DNA of 64,000 nt, taken from assembly GCF_020150455.1 (NCBI RefSeq), contig NZ_CP083740.1:310001-374000 (forward strand). Direction: 5' to 3'. Below, piece after piece: positions 34,623 to 47,281 of the stretch; the first letter of the stretch is position 1; every line of letters starts with the position of its first letter. Position numbers and translations under genes: made by a program. The notes beneath the pieces were generated by a model. It made no database searches. It was not told the DNA's origin and saw only the letters and a program-made list of their open reading frames with translations. The DNA is from Bremerella sp. TYQ1 (GTDB lineage: Bacteria; Planctomycetota; Planctomycetia; Pirellulales; Pirellulaceae).

Positions 34623-35534
34623 ATGCCCACCATCCTGATTGTCGACGATACTCCGGTCGATTTGCACTTGATTGAAGCAATTCTCAAGAAGGATCCTGCC
34701 AATGGATCGATCGCCAAGGCATCGCATGGAATGGACGCGTTGGAAAAGCTGCACGCCATCGCCGAAGAAGTCGACTTGGTGGTAACCGACTTGAACATGC
34801 CCGAAATGAACGGCTTGGAATTAGTGACCCGGATGCAGACCATCTATCCGGAGATTCCCGTCATTCTGACAACGGCCCATGGAAGTGAACAGCTTGCCGT
34901 CCAAGCCTTAGAGCAAGGGGCTGCTTGTTACGTACCTAAAGGGCTGATCGCCGAACGCCTGTTGCCAACCGTGCAGCAAGTTCGTGCCATGGGGCAGGCA
35001 GAGAAAAACTACGAACGTTTGACCAACTGCATGAAGACGGCTGAGTTCACGTTTGAACTCGAAAACGAGCCGGTTTTGTTTGAGCGGCTTGTCGAGATGC
35101 TCCAGCAAATCTGCGGAAGTCTTGGCATCTGCGAAGATAGCGGCCAGGTTCGTTTGGGGATGGCTCTGGAGGGTGCGTTGTTCAGTGCTTGCTACCGAGG
35201 GAACTTGGAGCTTTCGTTGGATGAAATCGATCAATTGCAGCTCGGTAAGCCAGATGCTTTAGCGCTCGTCGAATCTCGCCGTATGACCGATCCATACCAA
35301 GGACGCCGCGTGCGAGTTACGGCAAAGATGTCGCCGAAACGTGCGGAGTTTGAAATCTCGTTCGATGGTGCCGGCATCGATCCGGCATCCATTCCTGATC
35401 CGAATGCCGCCAATGCCCTTGATCGAATCGGGAATCGCGGGCTCGTGCTGATGCAGGCATTCATGGACGAATTCAAGTTCGACGAAGTCTCGAAAACAAT
35501 CACGATTGCCAAGGTTCGATCAGACGCTTCTTAG
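34623..35534 (+). CDS. Response regulator fused to an RsbW-like ATP-binding domain
   Basis: The ATG at 34623 is preceded by GGAGAG, giving 303 residues. Residues 1-125 are a receiver domain with acidic pair D8/D9, phospho-acceptor D56 ('VVTDLNMPEMNG'), Thr in 'ILTTAHGS' and Lys in 'YVPKG'. Residues about 155-300 resemble an HATPase_c_2 (RsbW/SpoIIAB anti-sigma) fold: 'RLGMALEGALFSACYRG' (N-box region with the usual Asn replaced), 'ISFDGAGIDPASIPDP' and 'NRGLVLMQAFMDEFKF'. Such proteins sense phosphorylation and bind anti-sigma antagonists in partner-switching. The hybrid kinase 52 bases downstream is the obvious partner. Confidence 0.88.
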   Translation: MPTILIVDDTPVDLHLIEAILKKDPANGSIAKASHGMDALEKLHAIAEEVDLVVTDLNMPEMNGLELVTRMQTIYPEIPVILTTAHGSEQLAVQALEQGAACYVPKGLIAERLLPTVQQVRAMGQAEKNYERLTNCMKTAEFTFELENEPVLFERLVEMLQQICGSLGICEDSGQVRLGMALEGALFSACYRGNLELSLDEIDQLQLGKPDALALVESRRMTDPYQGRRVRVTAKMSPKRAEFEISFDGAGIDPASIPDPNAANALDRIGNRGLVLMQAFMDEFKFDEVSKTITIAKVRSDAS

Positions 35535-35586
35535 ATAGGAAGCGTTTGTCGAATTCAAAGCCTGAAACTTCTGACGCTACGGCCTG

Positions 35587-38093
<2,507 letters not shown>

Positions 38094-38097
<4 letters not shown>

Positions 38098-41000
38098 CGA
38101 CCTCCGCGACCACCGCCGCCTCCACCACCACGGGTGCTGCCGCGTCCACCTCGTTCGCCGCCGCCACCTCCACTGGGAGGGCCTCCACGTTCACCGCCAC
38201 CTTGGCGTTGCATCTGTTCGCGAATTCGTTGGAACATTTCCATCCGTTGTCGCATTTCGTCTGGGTTAGGTCCTGACTGAGCATTTGAGCTTGAGTTGGA
38301 ACTGCTACTCGAGCTTGAAGCACTTGAGTTGACATTGACGGCCTGACCAGTCAACGAAGAGAGTGCTTTCTGGATCGTTTCCGGATTGGAACTACGAACT
38401 TTCACAACTTCCATCGTTTGGTTTGTGTCGTCGCCAGCTTGATCGAGTTCTTCGACCAGCGCTTTCACTTCTTCAAACAAGGGGTCAGGAGCCGAGACGA
38501 CAAGCGAATTGCTGCGTGTATCAACGCCGATGGTCATCTTTTCAGGCTCGCTTTGTGCTCCACCGCCGCCTCCTCCTCCGTCGCGACCTCCACGACCACC
38601 TCGCAGTGCGCGGATGAAGTCTTCTGGAGATGGCTGACGCTGCTGTTGCCCACCGCCGGTGCTGGCGATTCGATCGGCGTAAACCGTTTGAACGATGTTG
38701 GCGATCTCTTGAGCACTGGTAAACAAGACCGGAATCATACGTGGCGTACGCTTCGTTTCGACTTGTTCAGGACTATGCGGCTGATCCATGATCTTGAGTA
38801 ATTGATCGATCTTGTCGAGATCTTCGACGCTCGCTTGAATCACCAGGGCGTTGAGACGCATGTCAGGAATAATGCTGAGCGAGCCACCGGAAAGCGAAGT
38901 GCTGGAACTGCTTGAGCCCAAGCCCATCAGGGAACCCATCAGGCCACCACCGCCTCCCAGCATTTCAGAGGCAATATCACCCATCAGCGATCCGCCGCCG
39001 TCGTCGCTTGGCGTGACACCGGTCAAGATGCTCTGGAGCATTTGAGCTGCCACATCCGCTTTAACATAACGAAGGTAATAGACAGAATACTCAGCGGAAG
39101 ATGAATATCGCGAACTCAGCGTTTCAATCAACGCTTCTAACTTGTCCAAAGCGTCTTGGTCGTCCGAGGCAATGACCAAACCGTTGGGGCCCATCATTAC
39201 GACGATTTCTCCTGGCTTTTTCGATGCCCCTTCGTTTGCAGGCGTCTTTGGTAGGGCAGAAGGGCTCAGGTTCTCAGCTTGAGCTGGGCTTTGAGCAGCA
39301 GTAATGATCGGTGCACGGCGCGATTGTGTTTCCTCTTCCGACGGAGTCTCTTCGCCGTCGAAGGCAACATACTGGAACTTAACGTTTGGCTGACGAGAAG
39401 CTTCCGAATCGAGCGAAGGGCGATCGTTGGGGCGGTCTTCCTGAGTCGAACCGGTCGTGTTAGGGGGATCAACCGGCGGAGCAGGGGAGAGCCCGCGAAT
39501 CGCCGGCGACGATGATGGGCGAACCACGCGAATCCGGCTGGTGCTGACCGTTGGCCAAAGCATTTCCAGTTCATTCAGCACGCGTTCCGCAGCTGTACCT
39601 GAAAGTGGGATCGAGCGGATGTTGCCGCGATCGGCTTGCATTGCCAAAGCAGCTTTCGGGTCTTCTCCCATTTTCATCAGCAGGTCTTTGATCTGCCGAA
39701 CTTGTTCGCTTGTTCCTCGAACGAGAAGCTGCGATGTCAGTGGATCGGCATCGATGACAGGGGCGTTTGGGTTCGGCTTTTCGCCGGTGCCGCCGAACAG
39801 TTTACTGATCGATAGCACCGCCATTTGCGGGTCGACGACCATCAGCTGGATGACTTCAACTTGCTTAGAATCGCGTTGCATTTGAGCAAGCGTGGCTTTC
39901 ACTGTCGAGTGCTCTTCACCACGAGCAAGCGTGATCAAATTGCCGGTGTTCTCATCGATTGCCAGGCGGACGTCTGGATTCCCTGCCAGCAGCGTTTGCA
40001 TCACCTGAAGGGTGGTGGTCGGATCCAATGTCCCCAGTGGATAAACTTCCAACTGCAACTGATCGGCAGGAGAGCTACCTAGTCCGCCCCCTGGGACGTC
40101 GACTTGAGCGATAAGCTTTTGAACCTTTTCGACCGTGTCTTTTTTGCCGGTCACAAAGATCTTCGTTCCAAGCGTGTCCGTTGCGAATCGGACCGATCCA
40201 TCTTCGGCTGTGTTCGAACCTTCAGCCATGCCGATCAGTTGCCGCACGACTGCCAGAATTTCTTCGGCCATCAAGTTCTTCGTTTCGACAACGGTAACAT
40301 CATTGCCGAATGGGTTTTCGACCGCTTGAATCATGTCGCGAATGGTGCGTAGCCGCCCTGCGGTTTCCGTTACGAAAACTTGCTGGGACTGCGAAAGGGC
40401 TACGACAGCACCTTGCGGTCCGATCAATTTCGTGATCTCCGCTTCCGCTTCTTCCGCGGACATCTTCTTGAGATCGAAGAGCACGCTCACTAATTCGTAC
40501 TTGCCCCGCTCGTCGAGTTCGTCCATCGAAATGGTTGTGACCAGGTTCGGTGGAATGCCATCTTCCAGGTTCACGACAATCAGCATTTTCTCGCGACGAA
40601 CGAGCGTGTAGCCCTTGGTCAGCAAAATGCTATTGAGCAGGTCGATTGCTTCTGCCGGCGTGTAAGCTTTGCCGTCGGTGTAGTTCAGTGTGCCGGGTGG
40701 GGGTGAGTCCATGATCAACGAAAGATCGGCTTGCTCAGCAAACCAGTCGAGAACATCACCCCATGGTTGATAACGGAAGCTGAACTTCATCGTGTCGCTG
40801 GCGCCGCGCGTCGCCGAATCGGATGGAGAAGCAGCAGGTGACGAACCTTCCGAAGCAATCATTTCAGGAGCCGGTTGAGCGGCTTCTTCACGGCTCGGAG
40901 GAACGACCTCGTCAGCGGGAATCGTTTCAGGGTTGTTGGTAATCCCGGCAAGTTCTTCCCACTTGGCACGCTGCGATGGGCTTAGCAGTCGGTTGGCAAA

Positions 41001-41519
41001 ACGCTCGAATTCCGCGATCTCGCGCGGTCCGGCATTAGGGGATTTCGCGGCGCTGAGGCTTCGCGAGAGTTCTTCTTTCTGCCAATCGGCCAAGTTCAAT
41101 TGGCCAGCGATCGAGGGCTCCAAGATTGAAGGGAGCCCCGCTTTTTTCACTTGCAGTTTCTTTAGCTTGTCTTGCTGCTCGGCGGTAAGCAGCGCCATGG
41201 CCTGCTTTTCTGATTCGGCGACATACGCATCGAGCTTGGCCTGTTTTTCTTCTGGCGAGGCCCCTTTGAGCTCCATCGCCATATCCAAAGCCTGCTTCTC
41301 GCGTTCGTAGGCCAGCGTCTTGAGCTTCATCAGCACTTCATCGTCGAGCTGAAGCTCGGCAGCTGCTTCGTCTTCCAACGCAATGGCTAACGACCCTACG
41401 AAGGTGGGGTCGGCAGCGTTAATGCTGCGTATTTGCACGCAAACACCGAGAAAAGCGACAGCAACGGTGCAGGCCAATGCCTTTGCAAGGTAGTTCCGAC
41501 AACAAAGCGTTGTATGCAT
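38094..41519 (-). CDS. Large exported secretin-N-domain protein without a pore domain
   Basis: The ATG at 41519 gives 1141 residues with a signal sequence ([20 protein letters not shown]). After helices with LTXXQ-like elements ('[13 protein letters not shown]', '[13 protein letters not shown]', residues 85-190) come an N0/STN-like domain ('[20 protein letters not shown]', about 250-310) and at least six N1-like repeats ('[19 protein letters not shown]', '[20 protein letters not shown]'). The secretin beta-barrel with its terminal 'VPLLG.IP.LG.LF' signature is absent. The tail is Ser-, then Gly/Arg-rich (about 1040-1141). It may be a periplasmic scaffold that binds secretins or prepilins. The function is unknown. 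Confidence 0.85.
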
Positions 41520-41824
41520 AAGGTATTGCAAATTAATAGGTTAGAGTTCTTTGGCCCTGGCCAGGACGAGTCATTTCTGGCAAGGCTGAAGAGCGTAAGC
41601 AAAGGCTCTCAATCTAATCTAAACCCCACTAATCGCCCTAAGTGTCAGAATTCGGGAAACTTTTTGAGATTCCCAGGGTGGATTTTCCTTAGGACAAGAA
41701 ATTTACTTGCTGGAATCTCTACCGTCACGACAATGAAAACATCGCACGAGTCAGGTGTTCGCACTTGGCTTCGCCTACCGGTATCGACTTATCTGACTAC
41801 ATGTCTCGCAAGAGGAAAGCACGA
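41520..41824. other. Divergent intergenic region, 305 bases
   Basis: It lies between the secretin-N-domain gene (minus) and the DUF1570 gene (plus). I see only a small palindrome CCTGG/CCAGG near 41557-41566 and a weak GGGAA/TTCCC pair near 41652-41672; no convincing promoter or RNA element. The in-frame extension of the DUF1570 frame to 41765 has no ribosome-binding site. Confidence 0.45.
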
Positions 41825-43237
41825 ATGGTGCCATGTCGCTCCAGCTGCTGGGCTGGGCTCGCGATTCTCGTTTTTGCCCTTCTTACGGCACCTTCGTTTG
41901 CACAAAAACGGGTGACGGTGCCTGACCCTCGTTCCTTTGGGCTCGACATCCCTCCTGGGCTGGTTCTTCATAACGTGAAGGGCAACGTCAAGTTTCGCAC
42001 CGACGAGGGTCAAGAATCCATCGGCCGAATTCAAATTGCGATCGATACCAATCTGGTGGTCGAACAGCCAGATGGCCGATTGGTGACCCGGAAGATCTCG
42101 GAAGTTCAAAAGACGGACGAACCCTTTGAAGGGATCGATCGCAAAGAACTCGAGGAACGTCTGAAAGCGGAGCATCCCGGGTTTAAAACGTTTGCCACGC
42201 GGCACTTTATTTTTGTCTACAACACTTCCAATGAGTTCGCTCAAGGGACGATGCGAATTCTTGAGTCAATGTTGCCGGGTGTGATGGCCCATGCGAAACG
42301 CCAGAAGATCGACGTTCATGACCCTGACGTACCATTGGTCGTCATCATGTTCGCGACAGAGCGGGAGTTCAATCAGTTTTCTGACGACTTGCCGGACGGC
42401 GTGGTGGCGTATTACGACGTGATGGAAAATTACGTTGTGATGTATGAAAAGCCGACCGATACGCCATTTAAGTGGGAACTGTATATCAAGCAGGCAATTG
42501 CGACGATCGCCCACGAAGGAACCCATCAAATTCTGCACAACATCGGCGTCCAGCAACGACTTTCGCTTTGGCCGATGTGGATTTCGGAAGGAATTGCCGA
42601 GTACTACGCTCCAACTGAATTTGGCAAACGGATGCGTTGGAAAGGCCCCGGTGTCATCAACGACATGCGAATGTTCGAGCTTGAATCGTACCTGAAAGCC
42701 AAAGACGCCACGCAAGCTGACGGAACGATGATCTCAGAGACGGTAGGCTCCAGTGGTTTACAGTCGACAGGTTACGCTTTGGCTTGGGCGATAACCCATT
42801 ATCTGGCAACGCATAGAAAGCTTGAATTCGACAAGTTCATGAAAAAGGTCAGCGAGCTACGGCCGCTGGAAGGGGCACTCGACCGTGGCCCTGATGGCAA
42901 AGTGACAAGCAATTTAGAAGGATTTAAAGAGTTCTTCGGGACCGACGTCGCCGAGCTAGAACGAGAACTTGTCCAGCATCTTAAGTCACAGCCATATGAT
43001 CATCCGCTCAAAGAATTTCCGCACATCGTCGCATCAGTACAAGTGAATATAAACAACCGCACTTTTGGCACTGCCAATGTATTTCATAGTCAGGAACTGG
43101 CATCGAAGTGGCAGCGAGAGCAAGTTCGCAAGTTGGATGCCGTCCAGCAGCAGAACGCTCGTGCCGGTATGCAGGTCTTTCCCAATCGTAGGGCCGCCGA
43201 GCGGTTCGCTGATCAGTGGTTAAGGGCTCATAACTAG
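41825..43237 (+). CDS. DUF1570 exported zincin-type metallopeptidase-like protein
   Basis: The start at 41825 follows AGAGGA at a suitable spacing and opens a signal peptide (WAGLAILVFALLTAPSFAQ); ATG 41801 is an alternative. The 470-residue protein carries the zinc-binding motif HEGTH (230-234) in 'IATIAHEGTHQILHNIG' and a downstream Glu-rich helix 'MWISEGIAEYYAPT' (E255 or E259 as third ligand), the gluzincin arrangement typical of DUF1570 proteins. Planctomycetes have many copies. Substrate unknown. It is monocistronic; a small hairpin lies in the gap before the FKBP gene. Confidence 0.88.
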   Translation: MVPCRSSCWAGLAILVFALLTAPSFAQKRVTVPDPRSFGLDIPPGLVLHNVKGNVKFRTDEGQESIGRIQIAIDTNLVVEQPDGRLVTRKISEVQKTDEPFEGIDRKELEERLKAEHPGFKTFATRHFIFVYNTSNEFAQGTMRILESMLPGVMAHAKRQKIDVHDPDVPLVVIMFATEREFNQFSDDLPDGVVAYYDVMENYVVMYEKPTDTPFKWELYIKQAIATIAHEGTHQILHNIGVQQRLSLWPMWISEGIAEYYAPTEFGKRMRWKGPGVINDMRMFELESYLKAKDATQADGTMISETVGSSGLQSTGYALAWAITHYLATHRKLEFDKFMKKVSELRPLEGALDRGPDGKVTSNLEGFKEFFGTDVAELERELVQHLKSQPYDHPLKEFPHIVASVQVNINNRTFGTANVFHSQELASKWQREQVRKLDAVQQQNARAGMQVFPNRRAAERFADQWLRAHN

Positions 43238-43306
43238 AGTTTTTAGATTGCCCTCTCTTTTCCCAACCACCAAAAAGCTCGATAATTACGCACAGTACCT
43301 AGAAAC

Positions 43307-43323
43307 GGTCTGGGTGCCAGACC
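43307..43323 (+). repeat. Small palindrome upstream of the FKBP gene
   Basis: GGTCTGG (43307-43313) and CCAGACC (43317-43323) form a 7-bp stem with a GTG loop, followed by CATCCCGGGACC. Similar short palindromes occur in planctomycete intergenic DNA. It lies 69 bases after the DUF1570 stop and 37 bases before the FKBP start; it has no T-run, so a terminator role is doubtful. Confidence 0.4.
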
Positions 43324-43360
43324 CATCCCGGGACCCCACCTATTGCCCGAAAGGAAATTC

Positions 43361-44032
43361 ATGATCCGTTCACTTTGCGCCATCGCGATGGTGCTGGTCG
43401 CTCACGCGGCTTTTGCCCAGGAGATTAAATTGGAGACGACCGAACAAAAAGCTTCCTACGCCATTGGCCGCAATATTGCGAACGAAGTCGCTAATCCCGA
43501 TGTTCCTTTTGACGTCGAAGCCCTTGTTGCTGGTTTCCGCGACGGTTTGTCCGGCAAGGAATCGAAGCTTTCCGAAGAACAAGTGACCGCCGCACTGCAA
43601 GCTTTCCAGACTTTGGTCCAAGGCCAAATGCAAAAGAAGGCCGAAGAAGCTGCGAAGGCTGGCGAAACCTACTTGGCTGAAAACGCCAAAAAGGAAGGCG
43701 TCGAAACCACCAAGACCGGTTTGCAGTACAAAGTCATCGAAGCTGGTACCGGGGCAACGCCTAAGCTGACCGACACCGTGGTTTGCCATTACAAAGGCAC
43801 CCTCGTCGATGGAACCGAATTCGACAGCTCGTACAAGCGTGGCGAACCTGCTCAGTTCCCAGTCAATGGCGTGATTGCCGGTTGGACGGAAGCGCTTCAG
43901 AAAATGAAAGTCGGCGGCAAGTGGAAGCTGTACATCCCAGCCAACTTGGCTTACGGTCCTCAGGGCCGACCAGGCATTCCACCAAATGCTGTATTGCTGT
44001 TCGATATTGAACTGCTCGACATCGCTAAGTAG
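43361..44032 (+). CDS. Exported FKBP-type peptidyl-prolyl cis-trans isomerase
   Basis: The ATG at 43361 follows GAAAGGAA and begins a signal peptide (MIRSLCAIAMVLVAHAAFAQ), giving 223 residues. Residues 25-110 form the helical FKBP_N dimerisation arm ('QKASYAIGRNIANEVANPDV', 'LSEEQVTAALQAFQTLVQGQ'), and 125-223 the FKBP_C catalytic domain with 'TVVCHYKGTLVDGTEFDSSY', 'GVIAGWTEALQKMKVGGKW' and 'IPPNAVLLFDIELL'. This is the Mip/FkpA/FklB architecture of periplasmic folding helpers. A strong terminator follows at 44061-44092. Confidence 0.95.
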   Translation: MIRSLCAIAMVLVAHAAFAQEIKLETTEQKASYAIGRNIANEVANPDVPFDVEALVAGFRDGLSGKESKLSEEQVTAALQAFQTLVQGQMQKKAEEAAKAGETYLAENAKKEGVETTKTGLQYKVIEAGTGATPKLTDTVVCHYKGTLVDGTEFDSSYKRGEPAQFPVNGVIAGWTEALQKMKVGGKWKLYIPANLAYGPQGRPGIPPNAVLLFDIELLDIAK

Positions 44033-44060
44033 TTTGCTGAACTGATTAAGTAAAACATTA

Positions 44061-44092
44061 AAAAGCCTGCCGCGATTCGGCAGGCTTTTTTT
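44061..44092 (+). terminator. Intrinsic terminator of the FKBP gene
   Basis: AAAAGCCTGCCG (44061-44072) pairs with CGGCAGGCTTTT (44078-44089) over 12 bp with a five-base loop, and the T-run continues to 44092 on the plus strand. The A-run on the other side lets it also serve the convergent PAP2 gene ending at 44111. It is the strongest terminator in the window. Confidence 0.92.
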
Positions 44093-44110
44093 ATGGCCGA
44101 TCGCGACTTG

Positions 44111-44962
44111 TCATCCGGCGTTCGGTGGGGATGAATCGACGCTCGGTTGTCGGCGAATCTTCTTTTCCAGCCAATCGATCAGCTGGGGCAATCGTCCGTA
44201 CGTCAATAGGAACGTCGCCGTTACCAGGCCAAGTGCCGCCCCAAGGCAAACGTCACTCGGAAAATGCATCCGGAACACGACTCGTTGGAAGCAAGCCAGC
44301 CCCGCGAGAAGCAGGAAGTACCAGCGGGCATGCGGGTAGAGATAACACAATCCAACGCACAGCCCGGCCGCCGTTGCCGAATGTCCTGACGGAAAGCTTT
44401 GAAGAGCCGATCCTCGCAATTCTTCCTGCGAGAACCACGTCAGAAAGGGAAACCATTGGTAAAAGCTGTCCCAGATCGGCAGCGAAAAATCAAACGCGTG
44501 GGGACGATACCGCGCAATGCCAAAAAACTTGGCAACGTTGGCCATCATGCCAGCCCCAAAAGCGGTCCCCAGCAGAAGACCTACCTTCCAGCGATTTTCC
44601 AAGTCGAGTGCAAAGACGGCCAAAACAACCAGCAGAACGCCGGTGCCGTGGCCGAATACTTCGGACAAAGCGACCAGCTTCTTAACGTCACCGCCGATAA
44701 AGCGGAACTCGTGGGGGGGCTCGGCCAATTGCTTGCCGATTGCGTGATCAATGAAAAATGACAGCAGTCCACAGATGAACAGAACCACGGCGAGGATCAA
44801 AAAGAACCGCGCCGGAAATCGCCGGTCCTTGGCCGCCATGGATGCAGGGGAGGGGGCAGGCGATTCGTGGGAAATCGCTTCGCGACGCGGCGAATCGAAC
44901 TCGGTTTCCGCAGGGTGTATCGTCACTGTTCTGGGCTTTATCCAATCCGTGGTGAGGGGCAT
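44111..44962 (-). CDS. PAP2-family membrane phosphatase
   Basis: From the ATG at 44962 (preceded by AGGTGA) the product has 283 residues; the frame upstream overlaps the divergent glycosyltransferase gene and is not used. It shows all three PAP2 motifs: C1 'KFFGIARYRPHAF', C2 'FPSGHSATAAG' and C3 'RVVFRMHFPSDVCLGA', between predicted membrane helices (residues about 55-75, 110-130, 205-240). Such enzymes dephosphorylate undecaprenyl pyrophosphate or other lipid phosphates. The neighbouring divergent ArnT-like gene suggests lipid-linked sugar metabolism, by inference. Confidence 0.92.
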   Translation of the reverse strand: MPLTTDWIKPRTVTIHPAETEFDSPRREAISHESPAPSPASMAAKDRRFPARFFLILAVVLFICGLLSFFIDHAIGKQLAEPPHEFRFIGGDVKKLVALSEVFGHGTGVLLVVLAVFALDLENRWKVGLLLGTAFGAGMMANVAKFFGIARYRPHAFDFSLPIWDSFYQWFPFLTWFSQEELRGSALQSFPSGHSATAAGLCVGLCYLYPHARWYFLLLAGLACFQRVVFRMHFPSDVCLGAALGLVTATFLLTYGRLPQLIDWLEKKIRRQPSVDSSPPNAG

Positions 44963-45095
44963 GCTATCACCTAAGTTAACGCTTTTGCTGGTAATGACCA
45001 ACGGCAGAACCGTGCCAGCGAAATGCCATTGGCCCCGGGGGCACCATTGGGGTAAACTCCTCGCTTGACTTACGTGCAAGCAAAGGAATGCTGCC

Positions 45096-46847
45096 ATGTT
45101 CTCCGCGAACAAAAACCTGGGGCTGTTGGTGGCCCTGTGTGCGATCGTTTTCTTCGTGAATCTGGGTGGTCCGAAGCTTTGGGATCGAGACGAACCCCGT
45201 AATGCCGGCTGCGCTATCGAAATGATGGAAGCCGCCGACTGGGTCGTACCCCGATTCAACGACGAATTGCGAACCCACAAGCCTGCGCTGCTTTATTGGC
45301 TGATGATTACGGCCTACTCCTGGTTTGGGATTAGCGAATTCAGTGCCCGGTTTTTCTCGGCAGTGCTCGGAACGCTGACTGTTCTGTTGACCTACGATAT
45401 CGGGCGAAGGCTCTTTAACCCGACGGCCGCACTTTGGGCTGGCATTTGTCTGGCGACCACGTTGATGTTCACCGTAGCGGCCCGAGCGGCGACGCCCGAT
45501 GCTCCGCTGATCTTTTTTGTCACACTCGGACTGTGGACATATGTCTTGTTCAGCTTTCGAGCAACGGAAGACGAATCCGTCGAACCGACTTACTATCCAA
45601 CGCAGTGGTGGCAGGTCGCATTGCTGTACGGTGTATTCGGCTTTGCAGTCCTGTCGAAGGGCCCCGTCGGGCTGGTATTGCCCACCGCGATCATCGGCAT
45701 GTTTCTACTGATCATGCGATTGCCGTCCGCAGAGCCGACCACCACTTGGTGGCAGTGGGGCGTTTCGTTGGTGCGGCCGTTCTTTCCGCTGCATTTCCTG
45801 AAAACGGTTTGGTTCATGCGTCCATTGTTGGCCGTCGCAGCTTGCCTGGCAGTTGCGCTGCCGTGGTATGTTTGGGTCGCTGCTCGTGACTTCCGCTGGA
45901 TCGAAGGCTTCTTTCTCGAACACAATCTCAACCGGGCGGTGACCTCTTTCGAGGGGCACTCCGGTCCACCGATCTACTATTTAGTGGCCATCTGCATCGG
46001 CTTCTTCCCTTGGTCGGTCTTCTTCACGCCGCTCTTGTGGGACGTTCGCCAACAGTTGCGGTCGGACACTCGTTACAAGGCGGCACTCATCTTTTGCTGC
46101 TGCTGGGTAGCCGTTTGGATGGGGGCGTTTTCCATTGCTCAAACCAAACTGCCTAGCTATATCACGCCCCTTTATCCTGGCCTGGCCCTGCTGACAGGTA
46201 TGTTTGTCGCTCGCGTTTTGGAGAAGCGGACCGACTTCTCAACGCGTTGGCTCGATCTTGCTTTCGGCCTAACCACCCTCGTCGGTGTTGTTTTGTGCGT
46301 TGCTTTGGCTTGGTTGGCCGGGAAGTTTCTTCCAGGCGAACAGTTCGTCGCTCTGCTGGGGCTTGTTCTGATTGTCGGAGGCGGATTGGCCTGGTGGCGG
46401 AAGTCGCAGGGCAATACCCAACAAGCGTTCCGAGTCTTCGCGACCGCCTCGATGTTGTTTGTGCTCGGCCTCTTCGCGGTCGTTGCTCAGCGGGTTTCCA
46501 ATCATCAGGCGATTGGTCAGTTGCTGGCCGAAATCGAAGCCGCTAACCCTGATGCGCAGCTTTGTTCGTTTGGCGTAAGTGAAGCCAGCTGGGTGTTTTA
46601 CGCTCGCCAGCCGATCAAGTTTATTCCTTCCGATCCTGCCGATCTGCAGCGAGAATTCGCGGTCGATCGAGGGACCATCCTGCTGACTACCCCCGAGCAG
46701 CTTGAGCTGCTTCCACCGGAGATGCGAAGCCAGCTTCAGGAGGTCGCTCAGGCCCCTTATTTCCTGAAGGATTACCCGCTGATCGCGCTGCAGCCATCGC
46801 CGGAATTGGTTGAAATTGCGGCACAACAGCAGGCTTCCCGCCGCTAG
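45096..46847 (+). CDS. GT39/ArnT-like membrane glycosyltransferase
   Basis: The 583-residue protein is a polytopic GT-C enzyme of the PMT/ArnT type. An N-terminal helix leads to the first periplasmic loop 'GPKLWDRDEPRNAGCA', which carries the Asp/Glu pair needed for catalysis, followed by 'HKPALLYWLMITAYSWFG', 'EFSARFFSAVLGTLTVLL', many membrane helices and a periplasmic domain after about residue 480. Members transfer a sugar from undecaprenyl phosphate to lipid A, glycans or proteins outside the membrane. The acceptor here cannot be told. It is divergent from the PAP2 gene with 133 bases between. Confidence 0.92.
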   Translation: MFSANKNLGLLVALCAIVFFVNLGGPKLWDRDEPRNAGCAIEMMEAADWVVPRFNDELRTHKPALLYWLMITAYSWFGISEFSARFFSAVLGTLTVLLTYDIGRRLFNPTAALWAGICLATTLMFTVAARAATPDAPLIFFVTLGLWTYVLFSFRATEDESVEPTYYPTQWWQVALLYGVFGFAVLSKGPVGLVLPTAIIGMFLLIMRLPSAEPTTTWWQWGVSLVRPFFPLHFLKTVWFMRPLLAVAACLAVALPWYVWVAARDFRWIEGFFLEHNLNRAVTSFEGHSGPPIYYLVAICIGFFPWSVFFTPLLWDVRQQLRSDTRYKAALIFCCCWVAVWMGAFSIAQTKLPSYITPLYPGLALLTGMFVARVLEKRTDFSTRWLDLAFGLTTLVGVVLCVALAWLAGKFLPGEQFVALLGLVLIVGGGLAWWRKSQGNTQQAFRVFATASMLFVLGLFAVVAQRVSNHQAIGQLLAEIEAANPDAQLCSFGVSEASWVFYARQPIKFIPSDPADLQREFAVDRGTILLTTPEQLELLPPEMRSQLQEVAQAPYFLKDYPLIALQPSPELVEIAAQQQASRR

Positions 46848-47281
46848 GTGACGTGCCGCGATACAGTCGGACGCATTATGCCCATAAGATTGTTCAAGCG
46901 TCCAGCACTTTGCCGTTTGCCCTTAATTTGGCATGCATGTCGCGTAGAATTCGCCCTGAAGTGGCGGACAGTTGACGTGTATCTCTCTAATAGATCATGC
47001 AAAGTTGTTGTACACTTGGACAATAAAACGTTACAATATATGCGTTCGCTCAGTTTGGCTGAAATGGGCAAACACAATGCCGCAAATCCTCTCCTTAAAT
47101 TTTCCGGTCTTCGATCTGACTTGCGGCATGCCGTTGGTTTCTAAGCGGCGGTCATGCGTGTTGTGCCGGTTATGCGGCTGCTTCTCTTGGATCTTCTGAA
47201 CTGATTTGCTTGCCTTCCAGTGAAAGCTAAGGTTGAGCGTCGAATTGCCACCACCTGGGATTCCTTTCGAAGGTCACACGC
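46848..47281. other. Intergenic region upstream of cluster B, 434 bases
   Basis: No gene is credible here: the open frames have no family resemblance and poor starts. The segment around 46980-47040 is AT-rich compared with its surroundings and contains a possible promoter, TTGTAC (47008-47013) and TACAAT (47032-47037) with 18 bases between; only the -10 hexamer is a good match. It would drive the receiver gene and cluster B. I see no riboswitch-like or terminator structure. Confidence 0.4.

Noticed and set aside
44963..45280. N-terminal extension of the PAP2 frame
   Set aside because: It overlaps the start of the divergent glycosyltransferase gene; the ATG at 44962 has a ribosome-binding site and suits the family length.
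46848..47144. 98-codon frame after the glycosyltransferase gene
   Set aside because: No ribosome-binding site, mixed composition and no relation to neighbours; treated as non-coding.
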